From CAVPWP01 sp050789285 (GTDB taxonomy: Bacteria; Pseudomonadota; Alphaproteobacteria; Rhodobacterales; Rhodobacteraceae): a DNA stretch of 64,000 bases. Each line of letters opens with the position of its first letter. Within the stretch, counting starts at the first letter, position 1. Below the pieces are notes generated by a model. It had not been told where the DNA came from, ran no database searches, and saw only the letters and a list, made by a program, of their open reading frames with translations. Position numbers and translations under genes: made by a program. Below, one piece after another: positions 1-9,164 of the stretch. The DNA lies in assembly GCF_050789285.1 (NCBI RefSeq), contig NZ_JBOUVX010000001.1, forward strand, positions 310,001 to 374,000. The letters run 5' to 3'.

Positions 1-883
1 GGTTCATGCCTGTCGGTTTGTGCAGGACGGCGACCGAGCCGACATAACTTCCGTCCCCCATGCCGGCCTCGTCCTGCTGGCGGGCAAATCCGAGGCTGGC
101 GTTGACGTCGGTCTCCGAGAAGGATCCGGCATAGTTGACCGCGGCGTCGTAATTGGTCTGGGTTCCGGACTCCGAGCGTTTGTTGCCGCCATAGGCCGCG
201 GCAAGGCTGAACCCGTTTCGCACCCGGCTGTTGTACAGCACGCGGATGCGCCTGTTCGCGTTGAACGAATCGAAGACGTCACCGATCTGAACTTCGGAAA
301 GGCTTCCATCGGCGCGCCGGAACGAGAAGCCCCCCGCCGAATCCCGGATCGCGACGCCACCGGCCACGCGGGTCTTCGACGCGTCGTTGCTGGCGGCGTC
401 GTTGGTCGCCATGTCCCCCTGGCCAAGCGCCAGGATTCCGTAATCGCCGGACAGCCGCACCTCGAAATACCTGACGTAGGTGTCTCCCCAGAAGCCGTAG
501 GACAGGTCGGACGTCTGGCTGCTCTGGCTGGTCTTCGGAAGGCCAAGCCCGAATTCGGCCCGCAGGCGCACTGTCGAGGCCGCAAGCGGGATATCCGACA
601 GAAGGCCGATGCGCGACTGCGAGTTCGCGTTGTCCAGAATCGCGTCATAGCCCGCGACCCCATCGTCGACGGACTGAAAGGTCGGGGCGATCTGTCCGTA
701 GACGGTGACCTTTCCGCCCAGGGTGGCGATCGTGAAGAGCCCTTTGAAAAGATCCGCTCCGGCCTGAAGGACGGGGAATTCGGGCGTACTGGCGACGGCC
801 GGTTCGTCTTCGGGGATGATCGTCGCGTCGAACGCCTCGGCGCGCGCGGAACCGGCGACCGCAACCGCAAGGGCCAGAGCCAT
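1..883 (-). CDS. Outer-membrane porin, C-terminal part cut by window edge
   Basis: Reading the minus strand from an ATG at 883 gives 294 open codons running off the left edge. The start has a hydrophobic Ala-rich leader ending in GSARAEA, probably a signal peptide. The body has alternating barrel-like strands: VTVYGQIAPTFQSVDDG near residue 60, VRLRAEFGLGLP, YFEVRLSGDYGILALGQGD, and an RRIRVLYNSRVRNGFSLAAAYGG stretch split by loops. This pattern is known from general Gram-negative porins (Porin_4-like) of Rhodobacterales, which form trimeric diffusion pores. The leader lacks a basic N-region, so the true start may lie some codons upstream at a non-ATG codon. The C-terminal strand and terminal Phe are outside the window. 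Confidence 0.8.
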   Translation of the reverse strand, partial: MALALAVAVAGSARAEAFDATIIPEDEPAVASTPEFPVLQAGADLFKGLFTIATLGGKVTVYGQIAPTFQSVDDGVAGYDAILDNANSQSRIGLLSDIPLAASTVRLRAEFGLGLPKTSQSSQTSDLSYGFWGDTYVRYFEVRLSGDYGILALGQGDMATNDAASNDASKTRVAGGVAIRDSAGGFSFRRADGSLSEVQIGDVFDSFNANRRIRVLYNSRVRNGFSLAAAYGGNKRSESGTQTNYDAAVNYAGSFSETDVNASLGFARQQDEAGMGDGSYVGSVAVLHKPTGMN

Positions 884-1433
884 CCGGCCCGCCGCGCAGG
901 GCGTGTGCCGTGGCGAGGAGTGGTTTGGATGTCTCAATTCAAGGACCAGACCCTCTTCGTGTGTCGGGAACCCCGGGCCAGGTGCGGCGTTCTGGCTGCG
1001 GGCGACCCCGACACCTCACAGTCACGACGGATCGTCGGGAACGCAAGTCCGGCAACGCGCGCTGATGGCCGCCATGCGCAAAAGACTCCGCCACACCCCC
1101 CTGCAAGGCGGATGGTGGCGTGGTGCGTTGAGGCCTTCGCGGCACTTACGCGCATGCCAGTTCTGGCCGTGGTCTGACCGCCCTTCGGGGCCCGCGTCGA
1201 GGCATCCGGCGGCGGCCTGGCCAGGGCGCAGTTACGCCCCGAGGTGCAGGACCGTCCGCGGGCAACCCAACCAACCGTCCTTCGCGACGCGAACGCTCTT
1301 CGGGCGACCGGCGCTGCCAGGGCCACTTGAGGTCAAAGGTTGGTTGCCGTGGGCGCACCCCGGGTCGTCCATGAAATTGCGATCCCCGCATCGCGTCCGC
1401 GTGGAAAACGGCCTTGCCGCTTTTCTTCCGCCA
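884..1433. other. 550-base gap without a recognised gene
   Basis: This is the spacer between the porin start and the MFS gene stop, and both genes are on the minus strand. The open frames here are short, Arg/Pro-rich and resemble no family I recognise. I see no tRNA, repeat array or clear intrinsic terminator. It presumably holds the porin promoter. Confidence 0.4.
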
Positions 1434-2708
1434 TCAGCGCGTGCCCTTCTGTCGTGACGCGGACGCCTCAACACGGGGGCCGGACCCGGCCAGATGGATC
1501 GCAAGGCACAGAAGCATCAGCGCCATCGACAGAAGGAACGGCGCGCCGGGAAACCACACGGGACCGTCGGGCGCGGTAAAGGCGGCGAAGACCTGCGTCA
1601 TCAGCAGGGGCGAAAAGACCATCGACAGCGCGTTGACCGACGCCAGCACCCCCTGAAGCTCGCCCTGCGCGTTGTCGGGCACGGCGCGCGACATGATCCC
1701 CTGAAGCGCGGGCGTGACGACCGCGCCAAGCGCGCTGATCGGCGTCAGGATCAACGCTGCGGTGCCGTTGGTGAGAAAGGCGAAGACCCCGAAGACGACG
1801 GTGTAGAACGCAAGCCCGTAAAGCACCGTCCCCCGGTCGCCGAACGCGCGCAGGATCACCCGGATCAGCCCGCCCTGCACCCCGGCAAGCGCGATGCCGA
1901 ACCCGGCAAGCGACAGGCCCACCATAGCGGGATCCCAGCCGAAGCTTGCCCGGGTGTAGAACGCCCAGACCGAGGGATAGACCCAGAAGGCGATCGAGTA
2001 AACGAAGAAGATCAGAAGCGGGCGGCGCACTTCGGTCAGGGCGTTCAGGGCAAGAAGCGCGCCCAGCGGATTGGCGCGGCGCCACTGAAAGGCGCGCCGG
2101 TTTTCGGGCTTCAGCGTCTCGGGCAGCACGAAGAAGCCGAAGACCATGTTCGCAGCGGCAAGCCCGGCCGCGGCATAGAAGGGCGCACGGGTGCCGAACC
2201 CGGCCAGAAGCCCGCCCAGAAGCGGCCCGATCACAAAGCCGATGCCGAAGGCCGCGCCGACGAGGCCGAAGCGGGCGGCCTTCTGCTCGGGGCGCGAGAT
2301 GTCGGCCACATAGGCTGCGGCGACCGATTGCGTGGCCGCGGTGATTCCGCCCATGACGCGGCCGGCAAGCAGCAGCCAGATCGTGCCGGCGACCGCCATG
2401 ATCAGGTAGTCGAGGGCCAGAAAGCCAAGCGAGACAAGCAGCACCGGACGCCGCCCGATCCGGTCCGACAGGCTGCCCAGCGCGGGACCGAAGAGGAACT
2501 GCATGACCGCGAAGCTCGTGGTGAGGAGCCCGCCCCAGATCGCCGCCTCGGACAGCGTTCCGCCACCCACCTCGCGGATCAGGTCGGGCATCACCGGGAT
2601 GATCAGCCCGATCCCCATCGAATCGATCATCACGGTCAGCAGGATGAAGACCAGCGGCAATCGGGCGTGTCCCGCCGGGGCGGGAAGGGGGGTGTCGGGC
2701 GCGGCCAT
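1434..2708 (-). CDS. TetA-like major facilitator superfamily exporter
   Basis: A 424-residue inner-membrane protein with about 12 hydrophobic segments, the usual size for 12-TM MFS drug/proton antiporters. The first helix carries DSMGIGLIIPVMP, which is typical of the TCR/Tet family. The loop between helices 2 and 3 has the MFS motif A as GSLSDRIGRRPVL (about residues 77-89). Helix 5 has GFVIGPLLGG, matching the antiporter motif C. The family exports tetracyclines or other small compounds in exchange for protons. Substrate cannot be read from sequence and no TetR repressor is adjacent, so a chromosomal multidrug or metabolite exporter is as likely as tetracycline resistance. It lies 78 bases downstream of the pcaD-like gene on the same strand. 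Confidence 0.85.
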   Translation of the reverse strand: MAAPDTPLPAPAGHARLPLVFILLTVMIDSMGIGLIIPVMPDLIREVGGGTLSEAAIWGGLLTTSFAVMQFLFGPALGSLSDRIGRRPVLLVSLGFLALDYLIMAVAGTIWLLLAGRVMGGITAATQSVAAAYVADISRPEQKAARFGLVGAAFGIGFVIGPLLGGLLAGFGTRAPFYAAAGLAAANMVFGFFVLPETLKPENRRAFQWRRANPLGALLALNALTEVRRPLLIFFVYSIAFWVYPSVWAFYTRASFGWDPAMVGLSLAGFGIALAGVQGGLIRVILRAFGDRGTVLYGLAFYTVVFGVFAFLTNGTAALILTPISALGAVVTPALQGIMSRAVPDNAQGELQGVLASVNALSMVFSPLLMTQVFAAFTAPDGPVWFPGAPFLLSMALMLLCLAIHLAGSGPRVEASASRQKGTR

Positions 2709-2786
2709 GGGCCGAGCATTAGGATGCTTCTGCGCGCCGGGCGAGGGGTTTCTTCGGCGTGCGCGTCAGCGTCCGGGTGCGCCGGG

Positions 2787-3575
2787 TCAGACGTGGCCGA
2801 TGTCGCGCAGGAACCCGGTCAGAGCCGCCGCGTAGGCTTCGGGCTTCTCGACGCAGGGAAGGTGGCCCGCCCCGCGGATCAGCTGGAAGCGCGAGCCCTT
2901 CACCAGCGCCGCGGTTTCGCGCACCAGATCGGCGGGCGTCGATCCGTCGTGATCGCCCGCGATGGCCAGCGTGGGCAACGACAGGCTTGCCGTCGTGGTG
3001 TAGAAATCCGTCCCCGAGATCGCCGCCGCGCAGCCGGCATAGCCGTCTTCGGGCTGACGGGTCAGCATGTTGCGCCAGAGCTGCACCTGGGGCGTGGCCC
3101 GGAAGGCGGGCGTGAACCAGCGCTCCATCGTGGCATCGGCCAATGCCTCGATCCCGCCGGCGCGAACCGTGTCGATGCGTGCCGCCCAGGTCTCGGCGGT
3201 GCCGATCTTGGCGGCGGTGTTCGACAGGACCATGGCGCGGACCTGATCGAGGCGCTTGACGGCCAGGCCCTGCGCGACCATGCCGCCGATCGACAGGCCC
3301 ACGAAGACGCAGTCGCGCACGCCCAGATGATCAAGCAGGCGTGCGGCGTCCCCGACGAGGGCGCCCATCGAATAGGGCGCGGCCGGACAGGACGACAGAC
3401 CGTGCCCGCGCATGTCATAGCGCAGAAGGCGCAGGCCCTGCGGCAGAAGCGGCACGAGGGCGTCCCACAGGCGAAGATCGGTGCCAAGCGCATTTGCAAA
3501 GACCACCGGCGCACCTTCGGGGTCGCCGTCCTCGCGCCAGTGCAGCGCCACCTCGCCCAGCTCTGCGATCCGCAT
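2787..3575 (-). CDS. pcaD: 3-oxoadipate enol-lactonase-type alpha/beta hydrolase
   Basis: A 262-residue cytoplasmic protein of the usual length for PcaD, which hydrolyses 3-oxoadipate enol-lactone in the protocatechuate branch of the beta-ketoadipate pathway. The alpha/beta-hydrolase triad is visible: nucleophile Ser in GLSIGG (about residue 93), Asp in AGDHDGSTP (about 210) and His in GAGHLP (about 238). The oxyanion-side NALGTDLRLWD stretch and YDMRGHGLS are typical of PcaD. The start is supported by an AGGA ribosome site a few bases upstream. No other pca genes are nearby, so the assignment to protocatechuate degradation is by family resemblance only. It is divergent from the cytochrome gene. 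Confidence 0.8.
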   Translation of the reverse strand: MRIAELGEVALHWREDGDPEGAPVVFANALGTDLRLWDALVPLLPQGLRLLRYDMRGHGLSSCPAAPYSMGALVGDAARLLDHLGVRDCVFVGLSIGGMVAQGLAVKRLDQVRAMVLSNTAAKIGTAETWAARIDTVRAGGIEALADATMERWFTPAFRATPQVQLWRNMLTRQPEDGYAGCAAAISGTDFYTTTASLSLPTLAIAGDHDGSTPADLVRETAALVKGSRFQLIRGAGHLPCVEKPEAYAAALTGFLRDIGHV

Positions 3576-3702
3576 TTTCCTGTTCCTTTCGTCCGATAGT
3601 TGGCAAGGTGTCGGCGAGAGCGTCCGAGGTCAACCGCGACAGGTGTCCATCCCGGGCGCCGAGGGGGTGAGTCCCCGGGCGGTGCAAACCGGGAGGCGTG
3701 AC

Positions 3703-5628
3703 GTGATCGGCAAGCGGGTCCTTTGGGCGCTGGCGCTGGTATGGTCGGCGGGGTCCGGCTTGGCCGAAACCCCGGCGCACGTCGGCAGCGCGGCCTGCGC
3801 GGCCTGTCATGTCGACGAGGCCGCGGCCTGGACCGGGTCGTATCACGATCTGGCCTGGACCGAACCCGGCGAGGCCGTGCTTGGCGATTTCGGCGATGCC
3901 GAGTTCGCCCATGACGGCACGCTGACCCGGTTCACCGAGGAGGGCGGGCGCTATCGCATCCGCGTGACCGAGAAGGACGGCGTGACGACCGACTACGAGG
4001 TGCATTCGGTCGCGGGGATCGCGCCGCTTCAGCAGTATCTCATCGACGTGGGCGACGGCGCGCTTCAGTCCTTCGACGTTGTCTGGGACGTGGACGAGAG
4101 GCGGTGGTATCACCTCTACCCCGATCAGGACCTGCCGCCCTCGGACGCGCTGCACTGGACCGGCCCCTACAAAAACTGGAACGCCCGCTGCGCCGAATGC
4201 CATGCGACAGCCTATGAAAAGGCCTACGATCCGCGAACCGGGGCCTATGCCTCGACCCAGGCCGAGATCGGCGTGGGCTGCGAGGCCTGTCATGGCCCGG
4301 GCGAGGCGCATGCCGCCTGGGCCACGACGCAAACCGTTGACGCGGCCCGATTTCCCGGGTTGACCGAGACGGGGCTTACCATCGGGTTCACGGCCGAAGA
4401 CGCCGAGACCGAGATCCAGCAATGCGCGGGCTGCCATTCCCGGCGCGAGGCTTTCGGCGACGGCAATCCGGTGCCCGGCACGCCTTATCACGACGCCTAC
4501 AGGCTGTCGCCGATCTCGCCCGGGCTCTACCATCCCGACGGCACGATCCGGGACGAGGTCTATGTCTACGGCTCGTTCCTGCAGTCGAAGATGTATGCAA
4601 ACGGCGTGCGGTGCAGCGATTGCCACGACGTCCATCGCGCGAACCTGCGGGCCGAAGGCAACGCGACCTGCACGCAATGCCATTCGCCGGCGGGCAACCC
4701 GCGCTTTCCGACGCTGGCCAAGGCCGAGTACGACACGCCCGCGCACCATTTCCATCCCGAGGGCAGCGATGGTGCGCAGTGCAAGAGCTGCCACATGGTC
4801 GAGCGGGTCTATATGGGCGTGGACTGGCGGCGCGATCACAGCTTCCGCGTCCCGCGGCCCGATCTGGCGGCCGAGACCGGCGCGCCCGACGCCTGCACTG
4901 ACTGCCACATGGACCAGACGCCCGAATGGGCGGCGGCCGAGATCGCCACGCGCTTTCCCGACAGCACCCATCGTGGGCCGCACTTCAGCCAGGCCCTGGC
5001 GCGGGGATGGGATGATCCGCAGGCCGCGCGCGGCGCGCTGATGGCGGTGGCGGGGGATGCCGCCCAACCCGGCATCGTGCGCGCCTCGGCGCTGACGGCG
5101 GCGGTGCCGGTGGCCGATCCCGCCCTTGCGGCGCGGGCCGCGCGCCATCTGGGCGACGACGATCCGCTTGTCCGGGCGGCGGCGGTGCCGATCCAGCGCG
5201 GGGCCGAGTTGCCCGACCGGGCGGCGCGGCTGGTGCCGCTTCTTTCCGATCCAACGGCGGCGGTGCGCATGGCGGCCGCGCGCGAGCTTCTGGGCGTGAG
5301 CCCGCAGCAGCTTCCCTCGAGCGCGGCGCGGGCGCTGGGCGCGGCCCTGGGCGAGTGGCAGCAAAGCCTTGGCAATCGCGCCGACTTCCCCGAGACGCAT
5401 CTGGTGATCGGTGGCGCGGCCCTGGTGCTGCGGGATGTTCCCTCGGCTCAGCGCGCCTTCCGCGAGGCCGTGACGCTTGACCCGCAGCTTGCGCAGGCCT
5501 GGGTCATGCTGATCCGGCTCAGCGCGGCGACCGGTGACACGGCCGGGGCGCGGGCCGTGGCCGCCGAGGCGCTCGCGCGACTTCCGGACGATCCCGCGAT
5601 CAGGGACCTTGCCGCTCAGGTGCAGTAG
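3703..5628 (+). CDS. Secreted octaheme cytochrome c with HEAT-like and TPR-like C-terminus
   Basis: A 641-residue protein read from GTG at 3703, preceded by GGGAGG. An upstream extension of the frame only overlaps the antisense hydrolase gene. A signal peptide (LWALALVWSAGSGLAE, residues 7-22) is followed by eight CXXCH haem-binding motifs: CAACH (32-36), CAECH, CEACH, CAGCH, CSDCH, CTQCH, CKSCH and CTDCH. Protein-protein interaction repeats follow: HEAT-like helices around HLGDDDPLVRAAAVP and LLSDPTAAVRMAAAREL, then a TPR-like pair (AFREAVTLDPQLAQAWVML). Periplasmic multihaem cytochromes of this layout carry electrons. The redox partner is not identifiable here. It converges with tonB 20 bases downstream and has no operon partners. 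Confidence 0.8.
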   Translation: MIGKRVLWALALVWSAGSGLAETPAHVGSAACAACHVDEAAAWTGSYHDLAWTEPGEAVLGDFGDAEFAHDGTLTRFTEEGGRYRIRVTEKDGVTTDYEVHSVAGIAPLQQYLIDVGDGALQSFDVVWDVDERRWYHLYPDQDLPPSDALHWTGPYKNWNARCAECHATAYEKAYDPRTGAYASTQAEIGVGCEACHGPGEAHAAWATTQTVDAARFPGLTETGLTIGFTAEDAETEIQQCAGCHSRREAFGDGNPVPGTPYHDAYRLSPISPGLYHPDGTIRDEVYVYGSFLQSKMYANGVRCSDCHDVHRANLRAEGNATCTQCHSPAGNPRFPTLAKAEYDTPAHHFHPEGSDGAQCKSCHMVERVYMGVDWRRDHSFRVPRPDLAAETGAPDACTDCHMDQTPEWAAAEIATRFPDSTHRGPHFSQALARGWDDPQAARGALMAVAGDAAQPGIVRASALTAAVPVADPALAARAARHLGDDDPLVRAAAVPIQRGAELPDRAARLVPLLSDPTAAVRMAAARELLGVSPQQLPSSAARALGAALGEWQQSLGNRADFPETHLVIGGAALVLRDVPSAQRAFREAVTLDPQLAQAWVMLIRLSAATGDTAGARAVAAEALARLPDDPAIRDLAAQVQ

Positions 5629-5648
5629 GGCTTTGCGCCCCGCGCAGG

Positions 5649-6563
5649 TCAGCGGCGGCGGAAGCTCATCCATTGGGCGACCTGGTACCAGTCGTCGTCC
5701 AGCCCGGCGGGCGCCGGAGGGAAGGGCGCAGCCCGTCGCACGGCCTGAAGCGCGGCGGCATCAAGCGCGGGTCGTCCCGACGACGCGGCAAGCGTCACCT
5801 CGCCCAGGTGTCCCGAGGGATAGATCACCATCCGCACCTTGACCCTCCCATCGCCATGGTTGCCGGCGGGATAGCTCTGGTGGCGCGCGATGCGTGTCTG
5901 GATCGCCGCCGACCATTCGGCCTGCAATGCTGCGCGGCGCTCGGGCGATGGCGACTGGCCGGTGCCCGCGGCCTGCCGTCCGGCGCTTTGGCCGTCGCCG
6001 CTGCCGCTGGCGCGATGGGGGGCGGCGGGTGTCGCAGGCGGCACGGGCTGCGGCGGGCTTGCGGCACGCACCGGAGAGGGGGCCGGTTGCGCGGCGGGTC
6101 TGGGCGCTGGCCGCGTGTCGGGCAGGGGCGGCAACACCTCGGGCGGCACGGAAGCGACAGCGGGCGGGGGCGGCGCGGCGGGCCTTTCCGGTGCGGTGGG
6201 CGCTTCCGGTGCGGCGGCGCTTGCCATCGGGGCGGGAAGGGCAGGGGCTGTACGGGCCGGGTCCCGGTCGGCGGCGGTGGGCGGCAGCTTGGGGGCGGCC
6301 GGGGCGGGGGTTTCGACCGCCGGTGCCGTCGCCTCTGTCAGCGCCTCGGGGGGCCGATCCCATTCGGCCACAAGCGCCGCCAGCGCGGTGTCGGCGGCCT
6401 CGACCGTCACGGCCGAGGCGCCATACGCGCCGGACCCGTCCGTCCCGCCGCCCGGCGCGATCTGCAAAAAAAGGCCGACGTGCAGCGCCAGCGAAAGCGT
6501 GCCGAACAGCGCCAGTTCGCGCAGCCCGCCCGCCACGGCGGGGGTGGCGACGGCCACGCTCAT
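5649..6563 (-). CDS. tonB: TonB energy transducer of the cobalamin uptake operon
   Basis: A 304-residue protein with the classic TonB layout. One N-terminal membrane anchor (LALFGTLSLALHVGLFLQIA) is followed by a long Pro/Ala-rich periplasm-spanning stretch (about residues 60-210) and a C-terminal TonB fold with YPAGNHGDGRVKVRMVIYP and AALQAVRRAAPFPPAP. TonB links the inner-membrane proton gradient to outer-membrane receptors. The start at 6563 overlaps the btuD stop by ATGA, which decides it over longer upstream frames. ExbB and ExbD are not in the window, so it must use partners encoded elsewhere. Its position as the last gene of the operon suggests a dedicated transducer for the BtuB receptor. 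Confidence 0.88.
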   Translation of the reverse strand: MSVAVATPAVAGGLRELALFGTLSLALHVGLFLQIAPGGGTDGSGAYGASAVTVEAADTALAALVAEWDRPPEALTEATAPAVETPAPAAPKLPPTAADRDPARTAPALPAPMASAAAPEAPTAPERPAAPPPPAVASVPPEVLPPLPDTRPAPRPAAQPAPSPVRAASPPQPVPPATPAAPHRASGSGDGQSAGRQAAGTGQSPSPERRAALQAEWSAAIQTRIARHQSYPAGNHGDGRVKVRMVIYPSGHLGEVTLAASSGRPALDAAALQAVRRAAPFPPAPAGLDDDWYQVAQWMSFRRR

Positions 6564-7345
6564 GCCAGCACCTCGAGCGGCTGGAACACCAGGCCGTCGC
6601 GCCCGGCGGCGACATGGGCGGTGATGCCGAAGACCTGCGCCAGGTTCTGGGGTGTCAGGACCGCCTCGGGACGGTCGTCCGCCACGATCCGGCCCCGGTG
6701 CATCAGGATCAGCCGGTGGCAATGCCGCGCGGCGAGGCCAAGATCGTGCAGTGACGTCAGCACCGCCCCGCCTTCGGCCGCGATGCCGGCGAAGACGCGC
6801 ATGGTCGCAATCTGAGCGGCCGGATCAAGGCCCGCGACCGGTTCGTCGGCCAGGATCAGGGGCGCGCCCTGTGCAAGGGTGCGGGCGATGAGAACACGCG
6901 CCTGCTCGCCCCCTGAAAGCTCGGTCGCGGCGCGATGGCGCAGCCCGTCCAGCCCCATGCGCTCAAGGGCGGCGTCCACCGCGGCCCGGTCGGCCGGCGA
7001 CAGGGCCGAGAGCCCCGGCAGATGCGGAATGCGCCCAAGCGCCACCACGGCCTCGACGCTGACGGGCCAGGCGATTTCGCGGGTCTGCGGCAGCCAGGCG
7101 ACACGGGTCGCGCGCAGGCGGGGCGACAGGGCCGCAAGGTCGGCCCGGCCCGTTGCCGGAAGCAGCCCCAGCGCGGCGCGCAAGAGGCTGGTCTTGCCCG
7201 CCCCGTTTGGGCCGATCAGGCCCACGACCTCGCCTCGGGCGATCGACAGGGTGGCGGCGTCGACGACGACTCGCCGTCCGCGGCGGACGGTGAGGTTCTG
7301 AAGCGTCATCGCGGGCGCCGTCGCGCCGTCATCTGCGGGGATCAT
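6560..7345 (-). CDS. btuD: ABC transporter ATP-binding protein, cobalamin/iron-chelate type
   Basis: A 261-residue ATPase. Walker A is GPNGAGKT (45-52), the Q-loop lies in AWLPQTREIAW, the ABC signature is ELSGGEQARVLIAR, Walker B is LILADEP, and the switch His is in SLHDLGLAARHC. Size and motifs fit the FepC/HmuV/BtuD group, which powers type II importers for B12, haem or siderophores. The start overlaps the btuC stop by ATGA and the end overlaps the tonB start by ATGA, so translation is probably coupled. B12 is preferred as substrate because the operon sits behind a cobalamin riboswitch. Haem (hmuV) is the main alternative. Confidence 0.85.
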   Translation of the reverse strand: MIPADDGATAPAMTLQNLTVRRGRRVVVDAATLSIARGEVVGLIGPNGAGKTSLLRAALGLLPATGRADLAALSPRLRATRVAWLPQTREIAWPVSVEAVVALGRIPHLPGLSALSPADRAAVDAALERMGLDGLRHRAATELSGGEQARVLIARTLAQGAPLILADEPVAGLDPAAQIATMRVFAGIAAEGGAVLTSLHDLGLAARHCHRLILMHRGRIVADDRPEAVLTPQNLAQVFGITAHVAAGRDGLVFQPLEVLA

Positions 7346-8331
7346 GCGAATTCCCTCCGCGTCTTGAAGATCAGGTGCAGGAACAACGGCGCGCCGACAA
7401 GCGCGGTCAGGACCCCCAGTTGCAGGTCGCGGGTCGGCAAAACGACGCGGACCGCGACGTCGGCCAGCAGCAGAAGCGTGGCCCCGCCAAGCGCCGAGGC
7501 CGGCAACAAAAGCGCGGGGCGCGCGCCCACGAAGGGCCGCAGAAGGTGCGGCACCACGAGGCCGACAAAACCGATGGCGCCGGCCACGGCGGTCGAGGCG
7601 CCGACTGCAGCCGCCGTCCCGCCCACCAGCAGAAGCCGCAGCCGGTCAAGGCGGATGCCAAGGCTTTGCGCCGCGTCCTCGCCCAGGGTCAGCGCATCAA
7701 GCCCGCGCGCGGTCATCAAGAGTGCAAGCCCGCCCGCAAGGATGAAGGGCAGGGCCAGCCAGACATGGCTGAACGACCGGTCGGCTAGCGAGCCCATGAG
7801 CCAGAACATGATCTCGTAGGCCGCGAAGGGGTTGGGCGAAAGGTTCAGCACCAGGGCGGTCAGTGCGCCCGCCAGCGCGCTGATCGCGATCCCGGCAAGG
7901 ATCAGGGTCATCGACGACCCGCGCGGGCCGGCCAGAAGCAGGATCAGAAGCACCGCAAGGGCAGACCCGCCCAGCGCCGCCAGCGGAAGGGCCAGCGCGA
8001 AGGCGGCCGCAAGGCCCGTGTGGATCGCGATGACGGCGCCAAGCGCGGCCGAGCCCGAGATGCCGATCAGCCCCGGCTCGGCCAGGGGATTGCGCAGGTA
8101 GCCCTGCATCGCCGCGCCCGAAAGCCCAAGGCTTGCGCCCACCAGCGCGCCAAGGATCGCGCGGGGCAGGCGGATCTCGCGCATCACGATCGTCAGCGGG
8201 CCGCCGTCATCGCGAAGAAGCGCCGACAGGCTTTGCCCCGGCCCGACGTCCGCCGGACCGACGGCGAGCGACGCCGCAAAGGCCGCGGCCGCCAGCAGGC
8301 CCAGCACCGAAAACAGGACGCGGGGCCTCAT
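7342..8331 (-). CDS. btuC: FecCD-family permease, cobalamin/iron-chelate ABC importer
   Basis: A 329-residue polytopic inner-membrane protein with about 10 hydrophobic segments, the family's usual size. It carries the FecCD signature region PRAILGALVGASLGLSGAAM followed by NPLAEPGLIGISGSA (about residues 53-95), and the GFVGLVVPHLLRPFVGA loop (about residue 250) that contacts the ATPase. It would work as a homodimer with two copies of the neighbouring ATPase. It overlaps btuF by ATGA at its start and btuD by ATGA at its end. Confidence 0.87.
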   Translation of the reverse strand: MRPRVLFSVLGLLAAAAFAASLAVGPADVGPGQSLSALLRDDGGPLTIVMREIRLPRAILGALVGASLGLSGAAMQGYLRNPLAEPGLIGISGSAALGAVIAIHTGLAAAFALALPLAALGGSALAVLLILLLAGPRGSSMTLILAGIAISALAGALTALVLNLSPNPFAAYEIMFWLMGSLADRSFSHVWLALPFILAGGLALLMTARGLDALTLGEDAAQSLGIRLDRLRLLLVGGTAAAVGASTAVAGAIGFVGLVVPHLLRPFVGARPALLLPASALGGATLLLLADVAVRVVLPTRDLQLGVLTALVGAPLFLHLIFKTRREFA

Positions 8332-9164
8332 CGCAGGGCCTCCGCCGCGCTAGCCAGCCGCGCGACGGCGTCGAGGAACGCCGGCGTGCCGCAGATCCAT
8401 TCGCGGTCGGGCACCACGACGACAGGCCGCGCGTCGATCGCCCGCCGCAACGCCGGGTGGTCAAGGATCGCCTCGGATCGCGAGGTGCCGGGATAGCGCG
8501 TGCCGGTCACGATCAGGTCGGGCGCCATCGTCACAAGACGCTCGAGCGGCAGGCGCGCGCCGCCAAATCCGGCCTCGGCGGCAAGGTTGCGAATGCCTGC
8601 GACGCGCAGCGCCTCGCCGGCAAGCGAGGTGTCGCTGCCGGCGAAGCCATTGGCGTAATAGACCACCGCCGTGGTGTCGGGCGGATCGCGGCGCAGGGCG
8701 GCGAGGCGGGCGTCGAAGTCCGCGACAAGCGCTTCGGCCGCGGCCTCGCGCCCCAGAAGCGCGCCCATCCGCAGGATCTGGCCGCGCAGGTCGTCCAGCG
8801 TCGTCGCGGGCGGAAAGGTTTCGACCCGAAGCCCAAGCCGGCGCAGGATGGCAACGGTTTCCGCCTCGGACCAGATGCCGGCAAGGACAAGGTCGGTGTC
8901 CAGAAGAAACACCTCTTCGGCGCGCGCGCGGTTCGCGGGCACGCCCGCGGCGTCCTCGTGCAGGGCCGAGGACACGGGGTCGGCGGCCAGCGACGAGACC
9001 GAGACGACCAGATCCGGAGCCAGCATGAGCGCCAGCTGATCGGTGCAGAGGTTGAGCGACACCACGCGCGCAGGGGCCTCGGCCCCCGCCATGCCCGCGG
9101 CCCCCAGCCCGAAGGCCAGGGCCGCGGCGCGGACGACGTCAGAAGTTCGCGCGAAGGCCCACAT
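8328..9164 (-). CDS. btuF: Periplasmic substrate-binding protein, BtuF-like
   Basis: A 278-residue protein if read from ATG at 9164, where a signal peptide begins (VVRAAALAFGLGAAGMAGAEA). A longer frame reaches 9218 but lies deeper within the btuB coding region. After the leader comes ARVVSLNLCTDQLALML, typical of class III binding proteins (BtuF/FhuD/HmuT), with two lobes joined by a long helix. This family captures B12 or iron chelates and delivers them to FecCD permeases. The start overlaps the btuB end by 26 bases and the stop overlaps btuC by ATGA. The riboswitch upstream of the operon favours cobalamin. Confidence 0.8.
   Translation of the reverse strand: MWAFARTSDVVRAAALAFGLGAAGMAGAEAPARVVSLNLCTDQLALMLAPDLVVSVSSLAADPVSSALHEDAAGVPANRARAEEVFLLDTDLVLAGIWSEAETVAILRRLGLRVETFPPATTLDDLRGQILRMGALLGREAAAEALVADFDARLAALRRDPPDTTAVVYYANGFAGSDTSLAGEALRVAGIRNLAAEAGFGGARLPLERLVTMAPDLIVTGTRYPGTSRSEAILDHPALRRAIDARPVVVVPDREWICGTPAFLDAVARLASAAEALR

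Noticed and set aside
3481..3702. Upstream extension of the cytochrome gene
   Set aside because: It overlaps the pcaD-like gene in antisense and places 74 Pro/Ser-rich residues before an obvious signal peptide; GTG 3703 has a ribosome site.
3415..5673. Long minus-strand open frame opposite the octaheme cytochrome
   Set aside because: The plus strand encodes eight CXXCH motifs in one frame, which cannot be chance; the antisense frame has low-complexity Arg/Gly content.
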